Shown here piece after piece: positions 32,980-42,602 of a stretch of DNA of 64,000 nucleotides. Position numbers and translations under genes: made by a program. Source of the DNA: Psychroflexus sediminis. Its GTDB lineage: Bacteria > Bacteroidota > Bacteroidia > Flavobacteriales > Flavobacteriaceae. A model generated the notes under the pieces. That model searched no databases and was not told where the DNA came from. It saw nothing but the letters and a program-made list of their open reading frames with translations. Location: assembly GCF_900099815.1 (NCBI RefSeq), contig NZ_FNCW01000002.1:248001-312000 (forward strand). The letters run 5' to 3'. Position 1 is the stretch's first letter. Each line of letters starts with the position of its first letter.

Positions 32980-33285
32980 ATGAAAACACTTGGAACACAC
33001 AATTACTATGTTTATATCCTAACCAATAAAAATAAAACGGTGCTATATACTGGTGTTACAAACAACTTACAACAAAGGCTTTATTTCCATAAAAACCCAA
33101 CAGCCTTGTCAAAAGCTTTTACTACTAAATACAAATGCTTCTACTTGATTTATTTTGAACATTTTCAAGATGTAAGTCAAGCTATTGAGAGGGAAAAACA
33201 AATCAAGGGATACAGAAGGTCCAAAAAAGAAGCATTGATTGATGATTTTAATCCAGAATGGGAATTTTTGAATGATAAGATTTAA
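32980..33285 (+). CDS. single-domain GIY-YIG nuclease-like protein, copy 1
   Basis: 101 residues, a lone GIY-YIG domain. HNYYVYILTNKNKTVLYTGVTNN holds the Tyr-x-Tyr-Ile-Leu and YTGVT (GIY-YIG) residues, RLYFHKNP the usual Arg/His, and AIEREKQIKGYRRSKKEALID the conserved Glu. It differs by only a few residues from the copy at 37745, and the sequence just before both starts is also the same (tcagtaaattgagtaaattt). Family members are called YhbQ/URI-like; their role is unknown. Location between repeats suggests a role in repeat spread or simple co-duplication. Confidence 0.9.
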   Translation: MKTLGTHNYYVYILTNKNKTVLYTGVTNNLQQRLYFHKNPTALSKAFTTKYKCFYLIYFEHFQDVSQAIEREKQIKGYRRSKKEALIDDFNPEWEFLNDKI

Positions 33286-33299
33286 AGTAATCTCGACTA

Positions 33300-33940
33300 T
33301 AGGAGAAGTTTAATGCTTTTCGATAGATAAAGATTCTTCACTCCATTGCATTTCCTTCTGAATGACAGTGGGCCTTGTCATCCCGACGATAGGAGGGATC
33401 TTTCCGTAGGAAGTACAAAGTAGAAAGTAGTCGGTAGGCGGTAGGGAATAGAATGGAAAGCGGTGTTCCAAAGTCTGTAAGTAAGCGTCGTGGCTCGTGC
33501 ATCTTGTGTCCTGATTCCTTGAGGAGGTAAAGATTCATCAGTCGCTAAAAAGGCTCCTTCCACGTCTGAGGCGGGACAGTGGGCCTTGTCATCCCGACGA
33601 TAGGAGGGATCTTTCCATAGGAAGTACAAAGTAGAAAGTAGTCGGTAGGCGGTAGGGAATAGAATGGAAAGCGGTGTTCCAAAGTCTGTAAGTAAGCGTC
33701 GTGGCTCGTGCATCTTGTGTCCTGATTCCTTGAACGGGTAAAGATTCATCAGTCGCTAAAAAGGCTCCTTCCACGTCTGAGGCGGGACAGTGGGCCTTGT
33801 CATCCCGACGGTAGAAAGTAGAAAGTACAAAGTAGAAAGTAGAAAGTACAAAGTAGAAAATAGCCGGTAGTCAGTAGGGAATAGAATGGAAAGCTGTATT
33901 CGATATAAAGTAGTCTGTGAGTTTTTGAGTGCTTAGTTTG
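33300..33940. repeat. dispersed repeat block right of GIY-YIG gene 1
   Basis: Three further units. Two consecutive units, about 33375-33590 and 33590-33790, are nearly identical over 200 bases (ttgtcatcccgacgatagg... to ...ttccacgtctgaggcggg). A heptamer run aaagtag/aaagtac lies at 33811-33858. No gene. Confidence 0.85.
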
Positions 33941-34267
33941 AAATTTGTCCCGCTAGGGACTATCTATTGGTAAAACAAATACATCGCTTATCCAGCGTGC
34001 CGTAAGGTACGCCATATGGTATTTAGGGGTATACCGACCACCTGTCACTTCAAGTTGGACTGTGTAGCTTGTACCTAAAGACACAAAGCTATACGCTTAA
34101 TTTTTTTATGTTACCGACTCAAAGTCCCTGGCGAGGTAATTCAATTAAAACAACCAATACCAATAACTTTTAATTTGGTGCATTTCAACTCACCTTTGCC
34201 TACTACTTGTTTTGAAAAGTTTTTCTTCTAATAAAAAATAGTATCCTTGCCATTCAAAAGGTAAACC
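33941..34267. other. intergenic before thiamine-binding-like gene
   Basis: About 330 bases without a gene. A near-consensus promoter box TATCCTTG at 34241-34248 precedes the start codon at 34268 by 19 bases. Confidence 0.5.
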
Positions 34268-34528
34268 ATGAAAATTTCAGTAGAATTGACGCTTACGCCT
34301 ATTCAGGATGATTACGAACCCATTATTATCGATTTCATTAAAGCCTTGCGTAACTCCGGACTTAGAGTTATAGAAAATCCGTTGAGTACGCAGGTGTATG
34401 GCGAATACGAGAAGGTGATGCAAATTCTGCAGGAAGAAGTTCAGACGGCTTTTGAAGCCATGGACCGTGGTTTGCTGCACATGAAACTGGTAAAAACGGA
34501 TAGAAGTAAGTATGAGCCTCATTTTTGA
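34268..34528 (+). CDS. MTH1187/YkoF-like thiamine-binding protein
   Basis: 86 residues, ferredoxin-like fold of the UPF0045/MTH1187 family: KISVELTLTPIQDDYEPIIIDFIKALRNSGL, then VIENPLSTQVYGEYEKVMQILQEEVQTAF. Some members bind thiamine or its precursor. It overlaps the start of the pnuC-like transporter gene by 17 bases, so a role linked to vitamin uptake is likely. No TPP riboswitch lies upstream. Confidence 0.8.
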   Translation: MKISVELTLTPIQDDYEPIIIDFIKALRNSGLRVIENPLSTQVYGEYEKVMQILQEEVQTAFEAMDRGLLHMKLVKTDRSKYEPHF

Positions 34529-35150
34529 TTGGTTGTTTTCAGAATATGAAAACACCCCAACGCATTTTATTGTTTTAGAAATCATCGCGATTGTCTTTGG
34601 ATTTTTGAGTGTTTTATTTTCAAAAAAAGACAATATCCTGGTGTTTCCCACGGGGATTGTAAGCACGCTTATCTTTGTTTACATCCTGTATCAGTACAGT
34701 CTTTTAGGGGATATGATGATCAATGCCTACTACTTTATCATGAGTATTTACGGTTGGTATATCTGGACGAGAAAGGTGGATGCATCGCATTTCATTCCCA
34801 TTCAAAAAGCAACACCGCGAGAAAACATAAAATCGATTTTTATCTTTATCGGAACCGCCATTTTCGTTTCTGTGGTTTATGAATTTTTCGATAAATGGGA
34901 AGGATGGATCAGTTATATGGATGTACTGACCACAGGCATTTTCTTTGTGGGGATGTGGCTGATGGCCAAAAAGCGACTTGAAAACTGGATTTACTGGATA
35001 GTTGGGGACCTCATTTCTATTCCCCTGTATTACTACAAAGGCCTTACCTTTACTTCCTTTCAGTATTTACTTTTTACAATCATTGCTGTTTACGGATTTT
35101 TAGAATGGAAAAAGAACTTGAACAAACCCAAAGAGACCTTACTAAAATAG
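34512..35150 (+). CDS. pnuC: PnuC-family vitamin transporter
   Basis: 212 residues with seven membrane spans. The central YGWYIWTRK holds the WxxW motif of PnuC proteins; FFVGMWLMAKKRLENWIYW and DLISIPLYYYKGL are typical further motifs. PnuC transports nicotinamide riboside, and related PnuT proteins transport thiamine. The following gene is a NadR-like kinase, favouring nicotinamide riboside, while the preceding gene favours thiamine. The substrate is therefore open. Confidence 0.88.
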   Translation: MSLIFDWLFSEYENTPTHFIVLEIIAIVFGFLSVLFSKKDNILVFPTGIVSTLIFVYILYQYSLLGDMMINAYYFIMSIYGWYIWTRKVDASHFIPIQKATPRENIKSIFIFIGTAIFVSVVYEFFDKWEGWISYMDVLTTGIFFVGMWLMAKKRLENWIYWIVGDLISIPLYYYKGLTFTSFQYLLFTIIAVYGFLEWKKNLNKPKETLLK

Positions 35151-35659
35151 TACTCTTTGGTCCGGAATCTACCGGGAAATCGACCCTTGCCGAAAGCCTG
35201 GCCAGGCACTATAACACCGAATGGGTACCTGAATTTGCCAGAGCCTATTTGCAGGAAAAATATAACAATTCTGCAGAGATGTGTGCGCCGTCAGACCTGA
35301 TTCCTATTGCCAAAGGTCAGATTCAACTCGAGAATGAAAAGGCAAAAAAAGCGAAAGATCTGTTGTTTTGTGATACCAATGTGCTTCAGACCTTAACTTA
35401 TGCCAAAACTTATTATAAAAACTTTGAAGACCCCATTCTTGAAGACTGTGTGAAGCAACATCAATACGCGCATTACTTTCTGACGTGTATAGATACCCCC
35501 TGGGTTCCCGATGATTTACGCGACAAGCCCCATGAGAGAAAAGAAATGTTTGCTATATTTGAAGAGACTTTGATCAGCAGAGGGGTATCTTACACCGTTT
35601 TAAAAGGAAACCTCACTGAGCGTTTACAAAAAGCGAAATCAATCCTGAAAACATTATAA
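35105..35659 (+). CDS. NadR-like ATP-binding kinase
   Basis: 184 residues. P-loop FGPESTGKSTLAESL near residue 20, then YNTEWVPEFARAYL and LLFCDTNVLQTLTYAKTYY, matching the ribosylnicotinamide kinase domain of NadR without its nucleotidyltransferase part. It would phosphorylate nicotinamide riboside taken up by the PnuC protein encoded just before. The start used overlaps pnuC by 46 bases; a later start is not available without loss of the P-loop. Confidence 0.85.
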   Translation: MEKELEQTQRDLTKIVLFGPESTGKSTLAESLARHYNTEWVPEFARAYLQEKYNNSAEMCAPSDLIPIAKGQIQLENEKAKKAKDLLFCDTNVLQTLTYAKTYYKNFEDPILEDCVKQHQYAHYFLTCIDTPWVPDDLRDKPHERKEMFAIFEETLISRGVSYTVLKGNLTERLQKAKSILKTL

Positions 35660-35666
35660 ACCCATT

Positions 35667-37211
35667 ATGAAATTTCATCCTAACGACCTTTCACGAATTC
35701 AAAAACACGAGCTCACTGCCGAGAAAATTGAGCAGGATTTAGAACATCTTAAAACCGGATTTCCCAAAGTTGAAATTGTGAAACCAGCTACTTTAGAAGA
35801 CGGGATTATACAACTTAAAGGCGAAGAAAAAGCCGAATTGATGCGGATCTATCAAAATTCAAATCTTAAGGTTTTAAAATTTGTTCCTGCCAGTGGAGCT
35901 GCCTCAAGAATGTTCAGACTACTTCATCAATTTCAAGAGGAGTATCCAGCTTCCGATTTAAGTTTTGAAGAATTTTTGAATCAAGATCGATTTAAACCGC
36001 TCAAAGGTTTTTTTGAGTCTGTCGAGAATCTGGCTTTTTATGACGATTTAAAATCAGCTTTAAAACAAAAAGGAATAGAGGTTGAGGATCTTCCTAAAGG
36101 GGAAAAGGCCCTGAAGTTAACGCGTCAAATACTGGCAAAAGAAGGATTCTGTATGTCCGATTTGCCAAAAGGTCTCGTTCCATTCCATAAGTACTCTGAA
36201 GAAAAATTAACCGCTTTTGAAGAGCATTTTTATGAAGCCCTTAAGTATGCGGAGAAGGATAAAAAAGCTCAACTTCATTTTACAATTTCTACAGATCACT
36301 TCGATGCGTTTCAGGAGAAGTTAAAAGAAATCCAGTCTAAAATTAAAGACCAAACTAAAGTGAATTTCCAAGTCGATTTTTCTTTTCAACATCCCTCAAC
36401 CGATACGGTATGTATAGATGCCAGTGGAGATTTATTTAGAGACAAAGATGGCAAAATTGTATTTAGACCCGCTGGACATGGGGCTTTGGTGGAAAACTTG
36501 AATCAGTTAAAAGCAGATATAGTTTTTATTAAAAATATCGATAATGTTTCTCATCAAAATTCAGCTGTAGAAAATATCACATCATCCCTGGATTATAAAT
36601 CCGTTTTAGCCGGACTGCTTATTCAACTTCAGGAAAAAGCCTTTGCCTTATTGAAAAAACTGGAGAGGGATTCAGAGAATCAGGAGTTACTTGATGAAGC
36701 AGTTTCTTTTTTAAGAAAAGACCTGAATGTTCACCTGAACATAAAAGACAAACAGGATGTGTTTTATTTTCTTAACAGACCGATACGGGTTTGTGGAATG
36801 GTAGAGAATACCGGTGAACCCGGCGGAGGACCGTTTTGGATTAAGAATGAGGATGACAGCATATCCCTGCAAATTGTAGAAAAAAATCAAATTGATTTAT
36901 CCGATCCGGATCAAAAGGAGAAAATGGAAGCCTCTACCCATTTCAACCCGGTGGATATTGTCTGTAGTATGAGAAATTATAGAGGAGAAGCCTTCGATTT
37001 GAAAAATTTTGTAGACAGAGATAGGGGATTTGTCGCTGATAAATTTGTAGGAGGAGAACCCATAAAAGGCCTGGAGCTGCCGGGACTCTGGAATGGAGGA
37101 ATGGCTCTTTGGAACACGGTTTTTGTGGAAGTTCCAGTAGAGAGTTTTAACCCTGTGAAAGCGGTAATGGATTTGCTAAAACCCGGACATCAACCCCAGG
37201 CTGATGTTTGA
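35667..37211 (+). CDS. DUF4301-family protein
   Basis: 514 residues. Recognised segments are VPASGAASRMFRLLHQF near residue 75, PKGLVPFHKY, RPAGHGALVENLN and RPIRVCGMVENTGEPGGGPFW, all typical of DUF4301, a family found nearly only in Bacteroidota and resembling sugar nucleotidyltransferases at the fold level. No reaction is established. It starts 7 bases after the kinase gene and overlaps arfB by 8 bases. Confidence 0.85.
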   Translation: MKFHPNDLSRIQKHELTAEKIEQDLEHLKTGFPKVEIVKPATLEDGIIQLKGEEKAELMRIYQNSNLKVLKFVPASGAASRMFRLLHQFQEEYPASDLSFEEFLNQDRFKPLKGFFESVENLAFYDDLKSALKQKGIEVEDLPKGEKALKLTRQILAKEGFCMSDLPKGLVPFHKYSEEKLTAFEEHFYEALKYAEKDKKAQLHFTISTDHFDAFQEKLKEIQSKIKDQTKVNFQVDFSFQHPSTDTVCIDASGDLFRDKDGKIVFRPAGHGALVENLNQLKADIVFIKNIDNVSHQNSAVENITSSLDYKSVLAGLLIQLQEKAFALLKKLERDSENQELLDEAVSFLRKDLNVHLNIKDKQDVFYFLNRPIRVCGMVENTGEPGGGPFWIKNEDDSISLQIVEKNQIDLSDPDQKEKMEASTHFNPVDIVCSMRNYRGEAFDLKNFVDRDRGFVADKFVGGEPIKGLELPGLWNGGMALWNTVFVEVPVESFNPVKAVMDLLKPGHQPQADV

Positions 37212-37608
37212 TACAAAACAGCTTCACAGCGAACTTGAATTTCAATTTGCTTTAAGTGGCGGCCCTGGGGGGCAACATGTCAATAAAACAGAGACCAAAG
37301 TTATCATCACCTGGTACCCTTTATCATCAGCTGTTTTTTCTGAAACTCAAAAAAACCGAATTCAAGAGAAATTAGCTTCCCGAATAAATGCAGAGGGGCA
37401 GCTTAAATTAAGCCTTGCTAAAACACGAAGTCAGCTTCAAAATAAAAAATTGGCGGTAGCGAAACTGGAAGATTTACTGGCAAAAGCCCTTCATAAACCC
37501 AAAAAAAGAATCAAAACCAGGCCTTCACGCGCTTCCAAATTGAAACGTCTTCAAAAAAAGAAACAGCATTCAGACAAAAAGCAGTTGAGAAAAAAACCGA
37601 AACTTTAA
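37204..37608 (+). CDS. arfB: alternative ribosome-rescue factor ArfB (YaeJ)
   Basis: 134 residues. GGQ motif in ALSGGPGGQHVNKTETKV, release-factor domain 3 fold, followed by the long basic C-terminal tail (KKRIKTRPSRASKLKRLQKKKQ) that enters the empty mRNA channel of stalled ribosomes. It hydrolyses peptidyl-tRNA on non-stop ribosomes. Last gene of the operon; translation is coupled to the DUF4301 gene by an 8-base overlap. Confidence 0.93.
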   Translation: MFDTKQLHSELEFQFALSGGPGGQHVNKTETKVIITWYPLSSAVFSETQKNRIQEKLASRINAEGQLKLSLAKTRSQLQNKKLAVAKLEDLLAKALHKPKKRIKTRPSRASKLKRLQKKKQHSDKKQLRKKPKL

Positions 37609-37629
37609 AGATTTATACCATACCGATCC

Positions 37630-37744
37630 CGAAGCTTCGGGAAAGCCTTTGTCATCCCGACGATAGGAGGGATCTCCCTTTCGAGTAAAAAGAGGAGTGT
37701 GGGATATTTTTCAGTAAATTGAGTAAATTTTCATCAGTCAAAAA
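37630..37744. repeat. repeat module before GIY-YIG gene 2
   Basis: ttgtcatcccgacgataggagggatct followed by the same 80 bases that precede GIY-YIG gene 1. The homology of the two loci thus begins about 100 bases before the gene. Confidence 0.85.
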
Positions 37745-38050
37745 ATGAAAACACTTGGAACACACAATTACTATGTTTATATACTAACAAATAAAAATAA
37801 AACGGCACTTTATACGGGTGTTACAAACGACTTACAACAAAGGCTTTATTTCCATAAAAACCCAACAGCCTTGTCAAAAGCTTTTACTACTAAATACAAA
37901 TGCTTCTACTTGATTTATTTTGAACATTTTCAAGATGTAAGCCAAGCTATAGCGAGAGAAAAACAAATCAAGGGATACAGAAGGTCCAAAAAAGAAGCAT
38001 TGATTGATGGTTTTAATCCAGAATGGGAATTTTTGAATGATAAGATTTAA
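37745..38050 (+). CDS. single-domain GIY-YIG nuclease-like protein, copy 2
   Basis: 101 residues, nearly the same protein as at 32980 (differences such as NNLQ to NDLQ and IERE to IARE). Motifs YYVYIL and YTGVT are present. The change IARE removes one acidic residue beside the family's conserved region, but the neighbouring Glu remains. The second copy also has the same downstream repeat module, so the unit gene-plus-repeat was duplicated. Confidence 0.9.
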   Translation: MKTLGTHNYYVYILTNKNKTALYTGVTNDLQQRLYFHKNPTALSKAFTTKYKCFYLIYFEHFQDVSQAIAREKQIKGYRRSKKEALIDGFNPEWEFLNDKI

Positions 38051-38059
38051 AGTAATCTC

Positions 38060-38545
38060 GACCATAGGAGAAGTTTAATGCTTTTCGAAAGATAAAGATT
38101 CTTCACTCCATTGCATTTCGTTCAGAATGACAGTGAGCCTTGTCATCCCGACGGTTCAAAGCACAAAGTAGCCAGTAGTCAGTAGGGAATAGAATGAAAT
38201 GGGAAGGCGGTATTCGATATTCGGTGTTCCATATTCTGTATTTAAGAGTCGTGAATCATGTATCCTGTGTCCTGATGCCTTGAACCGGTAAAGATTCTTC
38301 ACTCCAATGCATTTCGTTCCACGCCTAAGCCGGGCAGGCTGAATGACATTGAGCCTTGTCATCCCGACGGTACAAAGTACAAAGTGGCCACTAGTCAGTA
38401 TGGAATAGAATGATATGGGAAGGCGGTATTCGATTTTCGATATTCCATAGTCTGTAGTTAAGCGTCGTGGGCCGTGAATCATATGTCCTGATTTATTGAA
38501 ATGGCAAAAATTCATCAGTCGTTGAGCAGGCTCCTTCAGATTGAC
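38060..38545. repeat. dispersed repeat block right of GIY-YIG gene 2
   Basis: Two units of the same repeat (ttgtcatcccgacggt, tagtcagtagggaatagaatg, ttcgatattcg, gtgtcctgat, ttgaaccggtaaagattctt). No gene; the frame at 38156-38608 only reflects repeat periodicity and overlaps the neighbouring gene's end. Confidence 0.8.
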
Positions 38546-38555
38546 AAATCCATGT

Positions 38556-39674
38556 TCATGATTCAATAAGGTCCGCCAGGTCTTTCCCCACACTGCTTCC
38601 GATGGCAATGCCCATTCCTCCTAAACGGACTGCACAGAACACCCGGTCTGAAACTGGTTTTACAATGGGTTTTTTCTTTTCGCCTATGCCCAGAATTCCA
38701 CTCCAGCGCTGATCGATTTCAACATGCTGGTCAGGTAAGATGAGATTTTTAAGCAAATCTTCCAAAGCCGTTTGAATACGCGAAGTGGTTTGCATAGCTG
38801 AAGTCATTTCGCGTTCCTTGTCCAGATTCCGCCCACCCCCGAGCAGGATTCGGTTGTGAACGTTTCTGAAATAATAAAAGCCTTCATCCAAATGAAAGGT
38901 TCCCTGAATTTGTAGGTTTGGAATGGGTTTAGAAATTAAAACCTGACTTCTGGCCGGAGTTACTTTTAGATTTAATAATTCTGAAGCAAAGGCATTGGTT
39001 GCAATGCAGAGGTGCCTGGTTTTAAAGCTAAAATCCCTCAGTTTGATATGTACCGACTCAGCATCAGATGAAAAAGAGGTGACCTCCGTGGAATTTAAAA
39101 CTGAGATACCTTCAGATTGCGCTTTTCTCAATAGTGCCTGCATCATTTTACCAGTATCAATCTGTCCTTCAAAAGGAGTGAAAATAAGGTTTGGTAATGA
39201 ATTTCCAAATGCAAATTCATTGGGTTTTAGTTGAAAAGTATCTGCCTTAAAAACAGGGCGCAGCATGTCGTTGAGCATGTCTAGATTGGCTTCGCACTGT
39301 TCAAAGCTGTCTTTATTTTTCTTGAGAAAAACTTCGTATCCCCCGTGTTGCTGATAATCGATTTGTTTTTCACCCAGTGTAGATTTCAATAATTCCAGCC
39401 CCTCAACGCGCTTCTGCACTAAATTCAGAAGCTCTTCTTTGTCGTGGTTTTGCAGATCAGAAAGCAATTCACTTGCACTGCCAAAGCAGGCAAATCCCGC
39501 ATTTTTGGTACTTGCTCCCTGAGGCAAAATTCCTTTTTCAAGGACTAAAACTTTAGCTTTTGGAAATTTTTTCTTAAGCTGAAGCGCACAGGACAAACCC
39601 ACAATACCACTTCCTGCGATGCAGAAATCTACATCTTTAAACCATGTGTTTTGTTCCCAATACGATAAATCCAT
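38556..39674 (-). CDS. FAD-dependent oxidoreductase (DAO family)
   Basis: 372 residues. FAD-binding GxGxxG in CIAGSGIVGLSCALQLKK at the N-terminus, followed by VLVLEKGILPQGASTKNAGFAC, the usual 'GaSgrNaG' segment of the D-amino-acid oxidase/glycine oxidase/L-2-hydroxyglutarate group. The C-terminus RLGGMGIAIGSSVGKDLADLI closes the FAD site. Oxidises an amine or hydroxy acid; substrate not identifiable. Upstream lies ppc, 120 bases away on the same strand. Confidence 0.87.
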   Translation of the reverse strand: MDLSYWEQNTWFKDVDFCIAGSGIVGLSCALQLKKKFPKAKVLVLEKGILPQGASTKNAGFACFGSASELLSDLQNHDKEELLNLVQKRVEGLELLKSTLGEKQIDYQQHGGYEVFLKKNKDSFEQCEANLDMLNDMLRPVFKADTFQLKPNEFAFGNSLPNLIFTPFEGQIDTGKMMQALLRKAQSEGISVLNSTEVTSFSSDAESVHIKLRDFSFKTRHLCIATNAFASELLNLKVTPARSQVLISKPIPNLQIQGTFHLDEGFYYFRNVHNRILLGGGRNLDKEREMTSAMQTTSRIQTALEDLLKNLILPDQHVEIDQRWSGILGIGEKKKPIVKPVSDRVFCAVRLGGMGIAIGSSVGKDLADLIES

Positions 39675-39794
39675 GATGTGAAATTTTCAACAAATATAAG
39701 CCTCTCTAAATTTTTGATACAGCAGTAGTACAAACCATAGAAGAGGCTGGATTGAATCGGTTTTTTTCTAATGATGAGAACTTTAAACTCCTGT

Positions 39795-42302
39795 CTAAGC
39801 TGAATTTCGGCTTGCATTGATGTTTCCAAACAGAGCCCGAATCACCATTTTTTCGTAAATCTCCTTATTCGGGTCGTTTTCCTGAATTTTCTGTAAAGCA
39901 TATTGCTGAATGCTGAGCAATGGTAAAACGATATCTTCTCGCATACTGATGGATTTTCTGGCTAAGTCTTCGTTTTCCATCAGTTCGGTTTGCTTTGTGA
40001 GTTTTAAGACAAGCTTTTTAGTAAGCTCATATTCTCGGCGTAAATTCTTCCAGAACTCTCCATATTTATTATCGTATTTCATGTAGGAAGTCAGGGGGAA
40101 ATAGGATTTTTTCATGGACATGATGCTGTTCAAAACCAGTGATCTGAAAAAGGCTGAATACTCATACAGCTCTTCAATGACATGAAATTGGTCTGCATAC
40201 GAATCTAGCGCAGTCCCCAGACCGTAATATCCCGGCACGTTTTGCCTAATCAGCCCCCAGGACCCGACAAAAGGGATGGCTCTTAAATCCTTTAAACTGA
40301 GTTTGGCATTTTGATTTCTTTTGGTGGGTCTGCTGCCAATATTTGTCGCACCATAATAGTTGAGTGTGGTCATTTCCTCGAGGTAAGGAATAAACAACTC
40401 GTGTTCTTTTAAGCTGACGTATTTTTCATAGCTTTTATCTGCTAAGTCAGTTAGTAATTCTTTGTGGTTCGGTTTCCAGCCTTTGTTTTGTTTAGACTTA
40501 ACACCTGCCAAAAGCAACTGTTCAAAATTATAAGTGGCCTGTTCATGCGTTCCAAAAACACTGGTTATGGTTTGTCCCTGGATGGTGAGTTGAATTTTTT
40601 CATTGGCAATTTCATTGCCCTGAGCTGCATAAAATTGATGGGTTTTCCCGCCACCTCGAGCTGGTGGTCCGCCACGACCATCAAAAAAGACAACCTGATA
40701 ACCCTCTTTCCGTGACAAAGTGGTCAGGCGTTCTTTGGTTCTGTAAATTTCCCAATTGGCTTTCAGATATCCGCCATCCTTGGTGCCGTCTGAAAAGCCC
40801 AGCATGATGTGTTGTTCTTTGTTTCGTTTGTGCAAATGCTTTCTATAAACTTTATTTTCATAAAGTGATTTCATCACTGCTTCAGAGTTATCCATGCCAT
40901 CCATGGTTTCAAACAAAGGAACAATGTCAATGTTTATATCCTCTTCTTGGTACCCGCAGTATTTAAAAAGCGCATAGACCTGCAGTACATCAAAAATATG
41001 TTCTGAATTGGATATGATATAACGGTGCAGACCACGCTGGCCATTCAGTTCTTGGATTTCTCGAATTTGATAGACATTTCTTATCGTATCTACCACCAAA
41101 TCATCCGAATAATCGTCTGGATGGATGGCTAAAGATTTTTGGGTGAGGTAGTTTAATTTTTCTTCTGAAGATAATTCATTATAATCAATGCCGAATTCCT
41201 TATTGAAGATGGCAGTGATTACTTGGTTGTGGATGCTGCTATCCTGACGAATATCCAAAGCGGCAAAATGATTTCCAAACAAATGAACCCGTCCTATGAA
41301 ATCATCAATTAAGTCGATGTTCAGAGATTTGTAGTTTTCCACCACCAGAGTTCTTACGTGATACATGATCTCCAGGATTTCCTCAGAAGTCAGACTGGTT
41401 TTCGATTTGAAAATTTGTTTGTAAAGTTTGTCTTTCAGCTTATTCAAAGATTCATTAACTTCTCTGAAGGTGAGTTTCCGCATTAAGATTTTCAGATGAT
41501 TGTAATAGCATTTCATGATGGTAATCCGCAACTGAGTTGCCACTTTATATGTGGTTTCCTTGGTCACAAACGGATTTCCATCCCTGTCTCCGCCTGGCCA
41601 GAATCCCATTTCCAATAAATTGGGGTTGAAGTCTGGGGGTAAGTGAGCCGCTTTAGCAACCTGATGATAAATTTTGCCTAAGGTCTCGTAATACACGTAT
41701 CTCAAGTAGAAAATAATGCTTTCTGCCTCATCAAATGGAGTTGGTTTTTCTCTGTTTATAAAAGGAGTATAGGCCAGTTGCTGAAGTAAATTATCAATTT
41801 TGGTGATGCTATCGTTCTGAACTGCATGGCGAAGTTCATGCATGATGGTTTGTACGTTGTTGGGATAGAATTGAGTGGGATGAGCAGTAAAAACAACTCT
41901 CGAACTAAAGCTTTTCAAATGTTTCACCAAATCCTGGTAGTTTTCGCTATCTGTATGTAAGACATCTTCGATTTTTTGCTTTTTAAAACTCGGAAATGCT
42001 GCGTCTTCAATACTATCGAACAAGACGACTTGGCGTTCAATATATTTTATCATCTTAAATAGCAAATCATTTTTTTCTTGATCGGTTTTCAATTGGCTGT
42101 GATTCTCAAAAAAATCTTCAATAATCTCCTTAGGCTCCGCGTCTTTTCGGTAACCGTCTTTACTCAGTTTATGCAACAGAGGGATAAAAACACCTGTATA
42201 GGTTTTGTTCTCACTCGGGAGATTCAGAAATAAGCTATTGTAAATCAGGTATTTATTGGCTACAAGTTGTCTGAATTTTTCTACGCGTTCATCGTTTTGC
42301 AT
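39795..42302 (-). CDS. ppc: phosphoenolpyruvate carboxylase
   Basis: 835 residues, slightly shorter than the enterobacterial enzyme. Carboxylates PEP to oxaloacetate, refilling the citric acid cycle. Signatures: VFTAHPTQFYPN with the catalytic His (canonical TAHPTE has Glu where Gln stands here), GFWPGGDRDGNPFVT, LGFSDGTKDGGYLKANW, FFDGRGGPPARGGG and TNIGSRPTKRN / RAIPFVGSW. The C-terminal ..RALFGNINASRNSA end is normal. Divergent member, but the active-site set appears complete. Confidence 0.93.
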   Translation of the reverse strand: MQNDERVEKFRQLVANKYLIYNSLFLNLPSENKTYTGVFIPLLHKLSKDGYRKDAEPKEIIEDFFENHSQLKTDQEKNDLLFKMIKYIERQVVLFDSIEDAAFPSFKKQKIEDVLHTDSENYQDLVKHLKSFSSRVVFTAHPTQFYPNNVQTIMHELRHAVQNDSITKIDNLLQQLAYTPFINREKPTPFDEAESIIFYLRYVYYETLGKIYHQVAKAAHLPPDFNPNLLEMGFWPGGDRDGNPFVTKETTYKVATQLRITIMKCYYNHLKILMRKLTFREVNESLNKLKDKLYKQIFKSKTSLTSEEILEIMYHVRTLVVENYKSLNIDLIDDFIGRVHLFGNHFAALDIRQDSSIHNQVITAIFNKEFGIDYNELSSEEKLNYLTQKSLAIHPDDYSDDLVVDTIRNVYQIREIQELNGQRGLHRYIISNSEHIFDVLQVYALFKYCGYQEEDINIDIVPLFETMDGMDNSEAVMKSLYENKVYRKHLHKRNKEQHIMLGFSDGTKDGGYLKANWEIYRTKERLTTLSRKEGYQVVFFDGRGGPPARGGGKTHQFYAAQGNEIANEKIQLTIQGQTITSVFGTHEQATYNFEQLLLAGVKSKQNKGWKPNHKELLTDLADKSYEKYVSLKEHELFIPYLEEMTTLNYYGATNIGSRPTKRNQNAKLSLKDLRAIPFVGSWGLIRQNVPGYYGLGTALDSYADQFHVIEELYEYSAFFRSLVLNSIMSMKKSYFPLTSYMKYDNKYGEFWKNLRREYELTKKLVLKLTKQTELMENEDLARKSISMREDIVLPLLSIQQYALQKIQENDPNKEIYEKMVIRALFGNINASRNSA

Positions 42303-42602
42303 AATCTGTTGGATTGCGGGTTAAAGTTTTAGGACAAACCGAAGTTAGAACTCCAAGATCTGATAATTCAAAAATAAAGAAAACAATAAAATTAACAAAA
42401 AATCTGCGCATTGGGTACAATAAAAACAAAATTTAAGAGGATGTGTCGAGGAAGAGCTTATTTATGATAGAAGGTGAGCAATCCTTTAATTTGCATGTAT
42501 TTCAGACGTCGGTAAATTTCACTAAACAAATGACCCGAAATTGAAATAAATAGTGATGAGTTTAGGCTTAATTCAAAACATTTATTTTAGTTTTGCGCCA
42601 CA
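42303..42602. other. intergenic, riboswitch promoter region
   Basis: 300 AT-rich bases. A TAGTTTTG box at 42588-42595 fits TAnnTTTG and would start transcription just before the TPP aptamer. Confidence 0.55.

Noticed and set aside
33338-33774. Three ORFs sharing MHEPRRLLTDFG-like sequence
   Set aside because: They are translations of the dispersed DNA repeat; the similarity is at the DNA level and frames are broken in the other copies.
38156-38608. 150-residue minus-strand ORF
   Set aside because: Formed by repeat units and overlapping the end of the FAD oxidoreductase gene in another frame.
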